48,992 bases of DNA from an uncultured Eubacterium sp. (GTDB lineage Bacteria; Bacillota; Clostridia; Lachnospirales; Lachnospiraceae). The number at the start of each line of letters is the position of its first letter. Positions within the stretch are counted from its first letter, which is position 1. The stretch is taken from positions 1 through 48,992 of the forward strand of contig URAI01000008.1 in assembly GCA_900545725.1 (NCBI GenBank). The letters run 5' to 3'. Positions 42,298 to 48,992 of this stretch are shown here, one piece after another. The notes under the pieces are model-generated. The model was not told where the DNA came from, did no database searches, and saw only the letters and a list, made by a program, of their open reading frames with translations. Both the position numbers and the translations under genes were made by a program.

Positions 42298-43991
42298 AAT
42301 TCTCCTACCTCTCTTAACTCAAAGTCAAAGTAGCAATCCGGAATAATCTTTGTATTTATATTCTGCAATAACTTCTCTTGGGATGTCGACAATAATACAT
42401 CCTGATTGATAAATACCACTTCGATATCCTTGAATTCATCAAAATGTTTTTCAAATTCATCCATCTCATCGTCATCCATAATCATAATATACTTTTGATT
42501 ATCAACTTTGACTCCATACTGTAACTGAATCATTTCCTTCGTATGTTCCAAAAGGTCATCATATATTTCTTCGCTCTCCTTATCTACGAAATCTGTTTTG
42601 TAATATTTCAGATTGGCTGGTAATCCTTCTGAATATTGACTACCGTCTGCACATTTTCCTGTTATGACTGTCTTCAAACGCTGGTAGGTAACTCCTTCAC
42701 AAATATTATTTTCATTATTTGTACATAAAATGAAGTGTCGATTTCCACCATCTTCCATATTTTTTTCTAAAACAGCCTGTCCAGTCGTACCACTACCTGC
42801 AAAAAAATCAAGTATTAATGCCTTTTTATTTTTTTCACATGACAACAAAAATCCCATCAAACCTACTGGCTTGGAATATTGAAAAACTGTTTTACCATTA
42901 AACATTTTTTTAATATCTGCGGCAGCATTGGCATTCAAAATTGTAGTTATTAAATTTTTGTAGGGTGCTGATTTTTCGATAGGTCTATTTTCGTTATCCA
43001 CATTTAAATATATCTTATATCTTACAGCCCAACCATTTTCTTTCTTACTTGATGGAGTTATGTCAATAAATCCATTCCTTATACCCCATTCTACTTTTTC
43101 TTTACTCCATTTCCATGTCCAGCCATCATTTTCAAAGTTCTTTCGTCCATTTGGATATATATCATCACCATTAGGCGACTTTATACTATAATTAAGTGTA
43201 TCGCTATATCTAACACTTCCTCTATCTAACGAATCATAATAAAATGGTCCTCTCTCATTAAAGTATTCATCCTTGTACCTATATCTTTTAGCATCAAATG
43301 CTTCATAATTTTTATCAAAAACAGAATCCATTACGGCATAATCTTTTACATATACTAAAATGTATTCCGTTATTGTTGCAATTCCTTTAGCATCAGATGC
43401 TCCAGTCTTTTTTTGCCATATCAAATTAGTAACAAAGCATTGCTCTCCAAATATTTCATCGCAAATCATTTTTAGCGGATAAAGTTCATTATCATCAATA
43501 CTTATAAATATAATTCCCTCTGATGATAATAACTTATGAGCCACCTTTAATCTGGACCACATAAATGATAACCACTTACTATTCTTGTATGAATCTAATT
43601 TATCAACAAATGTATCATCATACTTAAAGTCTTTGTTTCCCGTATTATATGGTGGATCAATATATATTACATCTATCTTTCCCTTATGCGTCTTCTCTAG
43701 TAATTTCAAAGAATGCAGATTATCTCCCTCCAAAAGGAAATTGTACTGTTCACTTTCCGAAGCACCTACAATTTCTTTTGCCTCCACTTCTGTAAACACT
43801 GGAATATGTGTACGCATTTTTACATCCACTTCTTCTTCATGTTCTTCCCACACAAGTCCATATTTTTTTGATGTCAATTCATTCTCTATCTGATTAATCG
43901 CAATTAGTGATTCATCATCACTATGCTGCTCCTTCAATGTTTCCAAAAATTTCAACATTTTCTCTCTTTTTATCTGTGATAAATTTGCCAT
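42291..43991 (-). CDS. mod: Type III DNA adenine methyltransferase, Mod subunit
   Basis: 566 residues. Beta-class order of methyltransferase motifs: catalytic IDPPYNTGNKDFKYDDTF (about 118) comes before the AdoMet-binding DFFAGSGTTGQAVLEK (about 400). The variable middle part carries target recognition; the specificity cannot be read. The C-terminal region has an acidic MDDDEMDEFEK segment. AGGAGG precedes the ATG. It lies between the helicase-nuclease (9-bp gap) and Res (7-bp overlap), so all three form one operon. Confidence 0.95.
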   Translation of the reverse strand: MANLSQIKREKMLKFLETLKEQHSDDESLIAINQIENELTSKKYGLVWEEHEEEVDVKMRTHIPVFTEVEAKEIVGASESEQYNFLLEGDNLHSLKLLEKTHKGKIDVIYIDPPYNTGNKDFKYDDTFVDKLDSYKNSKWLSFMWSRLKVAHKLLSSEGIIFISIDDNELYPLKMICDEIFGEQCFVTNLIWQKKTGASDAKGIATITEYILVYVKDYAVMDSVFDKNYEAFDAKRYRYKDEYFNERGPFYYDSLDRGSVRYSDTLNYSIKSPNGDDIYPNGRKNFENDGWTWKWSKEKVEWGIRNGFIDITPSSKKENGWAVRYKIYLNVDNENRPIEKSAPYKNLITTILNANAAADIKKMFNGKTVFQYSKPVGLMGFLLSCEKNKKALILDFFAGSGTTGQAVLEKNMEDGGNRHFILCTNNENNICEGVTYQRLKTVITGKCADGSQYSEGLPANLKYYKTDFVDKESEEIYDDLLEHTKEMIQLQYGVKVDNQKYIMIMDDDEMDEFEKHFDEFKDIEVVFINQDVLLSTSQEKLLQNINTKIIPDCYFDFELREVGELW

Positions 43992-44000
43992 ATTTTCCTC

Positions 44001-46688
44001 CTAAAGTGCGTATTGCTTTTTTTCTGTTTTGCTTAAACACAAATGGTTCAAATGACATTTTGAACAGTTTTCTTTATTACATTTTCGCGGCAAATTGTTG
44101 TTTCTTATGTTTGCTGCCGCATTGGTAATTTCTTTCCGAACATCATGAATTACTGTTTCTGTCACCTCTTCTTTTATTCTTTTCTCTGAGTCCAACTGAT
44201 AGACCTCCATGTAATCTGCCTGTTCCCCAGTTAGCTCCTGATATCCTAACGCATATATTTTTAATTGTTCTTTATTAATTGATTCCACTACTTCCTTGTT
44301 CGCAGTTTTGAAATCAACAATCGCTATTTTACCATCCGAATTGAGTTTCTTTACTAAATCAATTCGACCATTTACCCTGACACCATCCCCCATATCTACT
44401 TCAACATCAGATTCTGCCATATAAACATTTTCCATATCATTACGGTTATGTTCCACATAGTTATTAATTGCTCTTGTAACACTCTTATACATATTTTCTT
44501 CCAGTTTCGGAGTCGCATATGGAAAGTAAAATGACTCATCTATCATTCTTTTTACATCGTCTTTGGTCAAATCTTCTCCGTTCATCGCCGCAATATGTAT
44601 ATTTTTCACAATTTCATGCAAAACATTTCCGTATCCAAGTGCCGGTACAATCGGCTGTTCAAATCCATAAAACATAGATAACTTGAATCGATAAGGACAT
44701 TCAAAATAATCCTCTAGCAAAGAAAAGTTTAAGGAAATCGGCATGCTTTCCTGTTTCATATTTGGTAAATGCTCCGGATCATATTGTATGTTTCCATCAT
44801 ATTTTACTAAATAGGATGATTCCTTTGCTTCTTCCAAAAATGGAGAAATATATTTATCATGACCATTCACCGAACGTGTCAAATATAAATATTTCTTTGC
44901 CCTGGTTACCGCTACATAAAAAAGTTTTCTCTCCTCTTCGATATCCCCTTCAAATCTATCTGCATTTGTTATCCATGATTTATCAATCACATGCCAGATT
45001 CCTTTCCCTCCAACCCGCTGTGCTGGGAAGAAATTTCTATTGAGCTGTGGAATAAATACTGCTGCAAACTCCAATCCTTTGGACTGGTGTACGGTCATAA
45101 TACTAACCGCATCCGGTTTTGCGTAGGAATTGGTCATATATCCTTCTGGATAATATTGTGATGCCGTATATTTTAGAAAAGAACAAAAGTTATTGAGTTT
45201 TGTTCTTGGTTTAAGCGTATAATTAATAATCTCATAATCTGCAATAACCTGACTAAATTTTCCCAAGTTATACATAATCACTTCTGTTTCATTTCTACCA
45301 TCCTCTGTTAAAGAAATACGCCGAAGGAATTCATGATAAATAGCCTGTATATTAAATTCAGAATATAGCTTTATTTCTTTTACATCAATAGTTGCCAAAT
45401 ACTGCATTGCATCTGCTACCTCTTTTTTATCAAGAGGATAGTCTATCTGCAACCATCTTTCAAAAAGCTCCGTTGCAGGAATATCGCCATTTAAATAATC
45501 AAAAATTCCCTTTGCTGCGTTACATTCTTTTGTCTCAAATAAATCATTCACACCTTCTACAACAAATGGAATATCATATGCCTCCAATACTTCGGCAATT
45601 TTCCCGCTGACTTTTCTTTTTCGCAGCAATATTGCGATTTCTGAATAAGGAATACCTATTTCATGAAGTTTCATAATTCTCCGGGCTATAAATGTAAATT
45701 CATCTTCCATGTCCGAATATTCCTCATATGCTATGTCTCCTATGTCATATTTCGTCTTGCAACCTGAAGTCATTGTTTTGAGCAACCGCCTGTCATTATT
45801 TACTATTATTCTTCTTGCCACGTCAACGATGCCTTCCGTACTTCGATAATCCTTATCCAATACGATGTATTTTTTTATATTGTACCTTTCCTTAAATGTA
45901 AGGATGTTTTGAGGATCACTTCCTCTAAATTGATAAATTGTCTGGTCATCATCACCAACAACACAGATATTCGCACCAAATCCCTTTAATATTTCTATCA
46001 ACTTTTCTTGTATAGGATTTGTGTCCTGATATTCATCAACCGTTAAATACTTCACTTTATTTTTTATAGCTTCAGCAAATTCACAGTTTGTTTCAAGTTG
46101 ATTTATCATCTCTCGAAGAATCAAGGAATAATCAAATTTCTTTTCTTCATACATTTTATTGCGATATTTCTCAAAAGCAATACGAGTCTTCTCATCCCAC
46201 TTATCCTGCTCAAACCAGTTTTCATTCAATACACTCATAACTGAGATAAATAAAGAAGTTTCTACATACTTCTTCAACTCCAAATCCTGCATACCACATT
46301 CTTCATAGTATCTCTCTACAAATAACTTAGTTTGTATCTCATCTAATACAGTAAACTTCTGAAACTCAGGTATGTAATCTTGCAACATTCTTATGCAAAA
46401 ACCATGAATTGTTCCAACATACATATGTGCGAATCCTTTTGTATGCCCTAATACAGATTTTCCATAAGCATTAATACGACCTTTTAATTCTTCCGCCGCT
46501 TTCTTTGTAAACGTAAATGCTACTATATTCTCAGGCAATACACCCGGATTTAACTTAAGAATATTCACAATTCTTCTTGTTACAACACCGGTTTTTCCAG
46601 CTCCAGCACAGGCGATAATTTCTAAATCATCGTCTATTGTTTCAACCGCTTCTCTCTGTCTTTCTGAAAGACCTTCAAATATATCCAT
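44001..46688 (-). CDS. UvrD-family helicase fused to a PD-(D/E)XK Fe-S nuclease
   Basis: 895 residues. SF1A helicase: CAGAGKTGVVTRRI (I), VDEYQDTNPIQ (II), VGDDDQTIYQFRGSDP (III), DKDYRSTEGIV (IV), MTVHQSKGLEFAAVFIP (V), FYVAVTRAKKYLYL (VI). The C-terminal RecB/AddB-like nuclease has RIDLVKKL, then AIVDFKTANKE as catalytic core. An Fe-S cluster is suggested by a first Cys in YFECPYRFKLSM and three or four late Cys in KCNKENCSKCHLNHLC, as in AddB and Cas4. Its placement 9 bp before mod suggests a helicase-nuclease subunit working with the type III system, rather than housekeeping AddA (usually about 1200 residues and paired with addB). Confidence 0.88.
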   Translation of the reverse strand: MDIFEGLSERQREAVETIDDDLEIIACAGAGKTGVVTRRIVNILKLNPGVLPENIVAFTFTKKAAEELKGRINAYGKSVLGHTKGFAHMYVGTIHGFCIRMLQDYIPEFQKFTVLDEIQTKLFVERYYEECGMQDLELKKYVETSLFISVMSVLNENWFEQDKWDEKTRIAFEKYRNKMYEEKKFDYSLILREMINQLETNCEFAEAIKNKVKYLTVDEYQDTNPIQEKLIEILKGFGANICVVGDDDQTIYQFRGSDPQNILTFKERYNIKKYIVLDKDYRSTEGIVDVARRIIVNNDRRLLKTMTSGCKTKYDIGDIAYEEYSDMEDEFTFIARRIMKLHEIGIPYSEIAILLRKRKVSGKIAEVLEAYDIPFVVEGVNDLFETKECNAAKGIFDYLNGDIPATELFERWLQIDYPLDKKEVADAMQYLATIDVKEIKLYSEFNIQAIYHEFLRRISLTEDGRNETEVIMYNLGKFSQVIADYEIINYTLKPRTKLNNFCSFLKYTASQYYPEGYMTNSYAKPDAVSIMTVHQSKGLEFAAVFIPQLNRNFFPAQRVGGKGIWHVIDKSWITNADRFEGDIEEERKLFYVAVTRAKKYLYLTRSVNGHDKYISPFLEEAKESSYLVKYDGNIQYDPEHLPNMKQESMPISLNFSLLEDYFECPYRFKLSMFYGFEQPIVPALGYGNVLHEIVKNIHIAAMNGEDLTKDDVKRMIDESFYFPYATPKLEENMYKSVTRAINNYVEHNRNDMENVYMAESDVEVDMGDGVRVNGRIDLVKKLNSDGKIAIVDFKTANKEVVESINKEQLKIYALGYQELTGEQADYMEVYQLDSEKRIKEEVTETVIHDVRKEITNAAANIRNNNLPRKCNKENCSKCHLNHLCLSKTEKKQYAL

Positions 46689-46774
46689 ACAAAGTGCCCC
46701 TTTCTCAAAAAACGGATTTAAACCAAACTACATAACATATCTTATTAAACTGCTTGTCCCATAATCCGTACTCG

Positions 46775-47002
46775 CTACCTGTCACCCGTTGATTCTTCTT
46801 TATCCGGAACATACTCCATAATCTCGCCATAATCCGTCCCTAATGTTTTACATATTTTATCTAAAATAGGCATAGCAACATATTCATTTTTTCCAAGCTT
46901 TGTCATGGTATTAGGTGCTATTTCTGCTTTTTTTCTCAAATCCGCTCTGCTCATTTCTTTTTCGGCTAATTTTATCCACAATCGCTTATATGATACTGCC
47001 AT
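46775..47002 (-). CDS. XRE/Cro-type regulator of the defence operon
   Basis: 75 residues from MAVSYKRLW; GGAGG lies 7 nt before this ATG. A compact HTH_26-type fold: SRADLRKKAEIAPNTMTKLGKNEYVAMPILDKICKTLG. It is 86 bp upstream of the helicase-nuclease gene on the same strand, with its own promoter, so it is the likely autoregulated repressor of the helicase-nuclease/mod/res operon, as control proteins are for many restriction systems (inference). Confidence 0.85.
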   Translation of the reverse strand: MAVSYKRLWIKLAEKEMSRADLRKKAEIAPNTMTKLGKNEYVAMPILDKICKTLGTDYGEIMEYVPDKEESTGDR

Positions 47003-47047
47003 TGCTAATCCTCCATATAAAATTTCATTCAAACAATTCTATATCAC

Positions 47048-47076
47048 ATCATACCATATATCTAATGTTTTCTCAA
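47048..47076 (-). promoter_or_regulatory. Promoter of the XRE regulator and downstream RM operon
   Basis: Minus-strand TTGAGA (47071-47076), 17-bp spacer, TATGAT (47048-47053), about 45 bp before the start. An imperfect palindrome, TCGCACGTTCTCGCGA (47084-47099), lies just upstream of the -35 box and is a candidate operator. Confidence 0.6.
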
Positions 47077-47173
47077 TATTTTTTCGCACGTTCTCGCGAC
47101 TTTCTATACTTCCTTCAATAGCCAATATTTCGATTTGTGAATCAATATTTTTCTATCTAATACATAACTGGAA

Positions 47174-47202
47174 GGGGCAGAGGAATTACCTTCCTCTGCC
47201 CC
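47174..47202 (-). terminator. Terminator overlapping the relaxase stop codon
   Basis: GGGGCAGAGGAA (47174-47185) and TTCCTCTGCCCC (47191-47202) form a perfect 12-bp stem with the loop at 47186-47190. The loop holds the relaxase stop codon, and the upstream arm encodes its last residues. The tract after it on the minus strand is poor in T, so strength is uncertain. Confidence 0.6.
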
Positions 47203-48955
47203 TATTCCACATCTTATCTTCTGCTTTATCTTTACCAGCATCTCTACCAACACTCTCATCATAAATTCTCTGGAATTCCTCATACATTTCGTTTCCATCC
47301 AGCTTTATCCCCAGCCTTTTCATTACATCCGAGAACAACCATATGCTTCCACTAACATCAGCAATATCAAATCCGAATATATCAGCCTTAACAGAATCAC
47401 TAATATTCTCATAACCACCAAGCTCTGATATCCTCCTGACAATCCAGCCAGCTTTGTCCACAGACACTTTTTCTTCAGATTCCATAAATTCACTTTTACC
47501 TGTTACATCAGTAATATCTTCATCCATTCTTGCCGTATTTACATCAGACACATTACGAATATCTGGCATTACAGACGTATCGTTCTGATTATTGTCTGGA
47601 TTCATTGCCTCAACATTCGTCTCCGGCTCAACAGCCACATCTTTCTCTGACACAGCCTCCTTTTCCATCCCCGGTATCTCAATATCCCTGTCTGCAACGA
47701 TTTCTTCTTTCCCAGACACCGCATAATAAGCCGTATACAAATCTTCTTTTATAATGCCATCAGCAAGCTGTATCTGTCTCTTAATATCCTTTTTCTCCTG
47801 CTTCAGTTCATCCAGTTCTTCCTGCACTTCCACATGCCATATCTCATATTCCCGATACTGCTCTTCATTCTTAATACTGCGTTTCCGGCTTGAGCTTTCT
47901 CTGTATATCTCCTTCTGTCTGTCCTCAATCTGCTGAATCTTTTCTTTCTGCTCACCTATGAAATCCACAAGCTCCACAACACTTTTGATGTCATTATTTA
48001 CAAGTAGCAGATATTCGTCCTGTAACTGATGAAACCTTTTCAAATCCTCTGTATACTTTGCTCCACCAACCTCAAAACGCTTCTGCTCTACAATCCTTAA
48101 TCTGTATAGCTTTGCATAAAATTTCTTCTGATATGGTGACAGCTTCGCTCTGTGCAATCCCATGATATCCGACGAATAAAAGTAAGGCTTTGCCATCCAA
48201 GGCATATCCACATGATGCCTTAACGTCTCCTCTGAAAACATCTCGTCCAGCTTTGCCAGTTTATGATAATACTGAAATCCCGGTGCCTGCACTTCCATCC
48301 ACGCATCTTTCTTGAATACATATCCCAACCGTTTCATCAGATATTTAAAATGATCCACATTCCCTGCTGCATATGCACACATCTTGGCATCACGAAGAAT
48401 ATTTTCTTTCATGGACATTTCTCTTTCCCACTTGTCCCTGCTGATATTCTTCGGGTTCCTACTGTACTCTGCTGGCATTATGGAAAGTCCAAGTTCATCA
48501 CAATATTTATTTGTAATAGGCTGGAGATGATTCTTCCAGTTGCCTTTCGGTGAATTGTATTTCTTGCCCGTCGTCATGCTGACGCTATTCCAGATCAGAT
48601 GTCCATGCATATGCTCCCTGTCAGTATGAACCGCATACACAGCCTCATAATCATCACCAAGCACATCCTTCGCAAAGTGCTCCAGCACATACATTGCCTG
48701 CTCTGCCGTCACTTCTTCTTCCGGTGAAAACGATATGATCACATGATAGCCCTGCCTTTTACCTGTTTTATGAAATATATTTTTCGTCTCTTCCATCTGC
48801 TCAAATGCTGTATCCGGCAGGCAGTTAATACCGCCCACCAATACACATTCTTCTGTCTTATCTGGATTCTGAATATATTCCAAAGCATTCTTCAGGTGTG
48901 ATGCCGGATTTCTGCCTTCCGATTCCATGATATTTAGGATCTTTGTAATCGCCAT
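47186..48955 (-). CDS. MobA/VirD2-type relaxase
   Basis: 589 residues. N-terminal relaxase domain (about 1-170): candidate catalytic Tyr in ALEYIQNPDKT, and the three-His metal motif in YAVHTDREHMHGHLIWNSVS. Residues about 170-300 are a second conserved region, followed by a long Glu/Lys coiled coil (about 300-400) and a low-complexity acidic stretch. A C-terminal helical module (IVRRISELGGYENISDSVKAD) ends the protein. Nicks oriT and pilots the strand into the recipient. GGAGG lies 11 nt before the ATG. It overlaps the tail of a preceding gene that runs off the window. It indicates a mobilizable or integrative element carrying the defence genes. Confidence 0.92.
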   Translation of the reverse strand: MAITKILNIMESEGRNPASHLKNALEYIQNPDKTEECVLVGGINCLPDTAFEQMEETKNIFHKTGKRQGYHVIISFSPEEEVTAEQAMYVLEHFAKDVLGDDYEAVYAVHTDREHMHGHLIWNSVSMTTGKKYNSPKGNWKNHLQPITNKYCDELGLSIMPAEYSRNPKNISRDKWEREMSMKENILRDAKMCAYAAGNVDHFKYLMKRLGYVFKKDAWMEVQAPGFQYYHKLAKLDEMFSEETLRHHVDMPWMAKPYFYSSDIMGLHRAKLSPYQKKFYAKLYRLRIVEQKRFEVGGAKYTEDLKRFHQLQDEYLLLVNNDIKSVVELVDFIGEQKEKIQQIEDRQKEIYRESSSRKRSIKNEEQYREYEIWHVEVQEELDELKQEKKDIKRQIQLADGIIKEDLYTAYYAVSGKEEIVADRDIEIPGMEKEAVSEKDVAVEPETNVEAMNPDNNQNDTSVMPDIRNVSDVNTARMDEDITDVTGKSEFMESEEKVSVDKAGWIVRRISELGGYENISDSVKADIFGFDIADVSGSIWLFSDVMKRLGIKLDGNEMYEEFQRIYDESVGRDAGKDKAEDKMWNRGRGR

Positions 48956-48992
48956 ACTTCCAGCACCTCCCCGAATGTTTTCTTTACATCAT
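48934..48992 (-). CDS. 3' end of a gene upstream of the relaxase, probably MobC (partial)
   Basis: The last 18 codons (DVKKTFGEVLEVWRLQRS, then TAA) of an open frame entering from the window edge overlap the relaxase start by 22 nt. Relaxase genes of this type are commonly preceded by mobC with such an overlap. Too short to identify by itself. Confidence 0.4.
   Translation of the reverse strand, partial: DVKKTFGEVLEVWRLQRS

Noticed and set aside
40090..46688. DISARM or BREX assignment for the methylase-helicase region
   Set aside because: DrmA/B/C, PglX/PglZ and BrxC-type genes are absent; Mod and Res are a direct fit to type III restriction-modification.
44001..46688. Housekeeping AddA
   Set aside because: Too short, no addB partner, has its own Fe-S-type Cys set, and lies inside the RM operon.

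Overview
The window is AT-rich, with dense tightly packed operons, strong GGAGG-type ribosome binding sites, TTGACA/TATAAT promoters, a galacturonate (pectin sugar) catabolic locus and a flagellar-type gene. This points to a motile, pectin-using Lachnospiraceae bacterium; Lachnospira (eligens-like) is my best guess, inferred from gene content rather than from any search.

Layout. (1) 1-4.4 kb: a secreted 1274-residue protein built from bacterial Ig-like (Big_2) repeats. (2) 4.9-13.5 kb: a complete galacturonate route. uxaB, uxaA, kdgK and kdgA lie on the minus strand; a LacI-family regulator and uxaC lie divergently on the plus strand. Two TGTAAG-N2-CTTACA palindromes sit just downstream of the two divergent promoters. 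kdgA has its own perfect promoter preceded by three tandem 26-bp repeats. (3) 13.7-17.3 kb: a flagellar-operon (YvyF-like) zinc-ribbon protein, a PilZ protein, YebC, and a GGDEF-EAL gene cut by one in-frame TGA. (4) 17.3-18.0 kb: a five-copy 36-bp tandem array interrupted by a 142-bp MITE-like element with 16-bp terminal inverted repeats and a 7-bp target duplication. (5) 18.0-30.8 kb: housekeeping genes, namely the rpsO-pnp-HIT group and the rimP-nusA-ylxR-ylxQ-infB / rbfA-nrnA-truB-ribF groups. A structured 146-bp insertion lies between nrnA and truB, and a decayed lipoprotein gene follows ribF. (6) 30.9-32.4 kb: tRNA-Glu(CUC) and broken genes for GWW-repeat proteins.

(7) 32.4-49.0 kb is an accessory island. 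It opens with a mobilization-type ribbon-helix-helix gene and closes with a MobA/VirD2-type relaxase. In between is a run of minus-strand defence genes: an XRE regulator, a UvrD helicase fused to a PD-(D/E)XK Fe-S nuclease, a type III restriction-modification pair (Mod, Res), a Cap4/DUF4297-like nuclease with a short SMC-like ATPase (Lamassu / ABC-three-component style), and an AlbA_2-HATPase-HTH regulator. Last comes a compact three-gene operon (double zinc ribbon - TIR - unknown protein).

The strongest candidate for an undescribed system is the zinc-ribbon/TIR/unknown operon at 33283-35526, together with the cluster of ten TGAGACT heptamers (35576-35759). The heptamers are spaced at about one helical turn, overlap the operon's promoter and end beside the AlbA_2-HTH regulator gene. 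Function is inferred from domains and context; nothing here proves antiphage activity.
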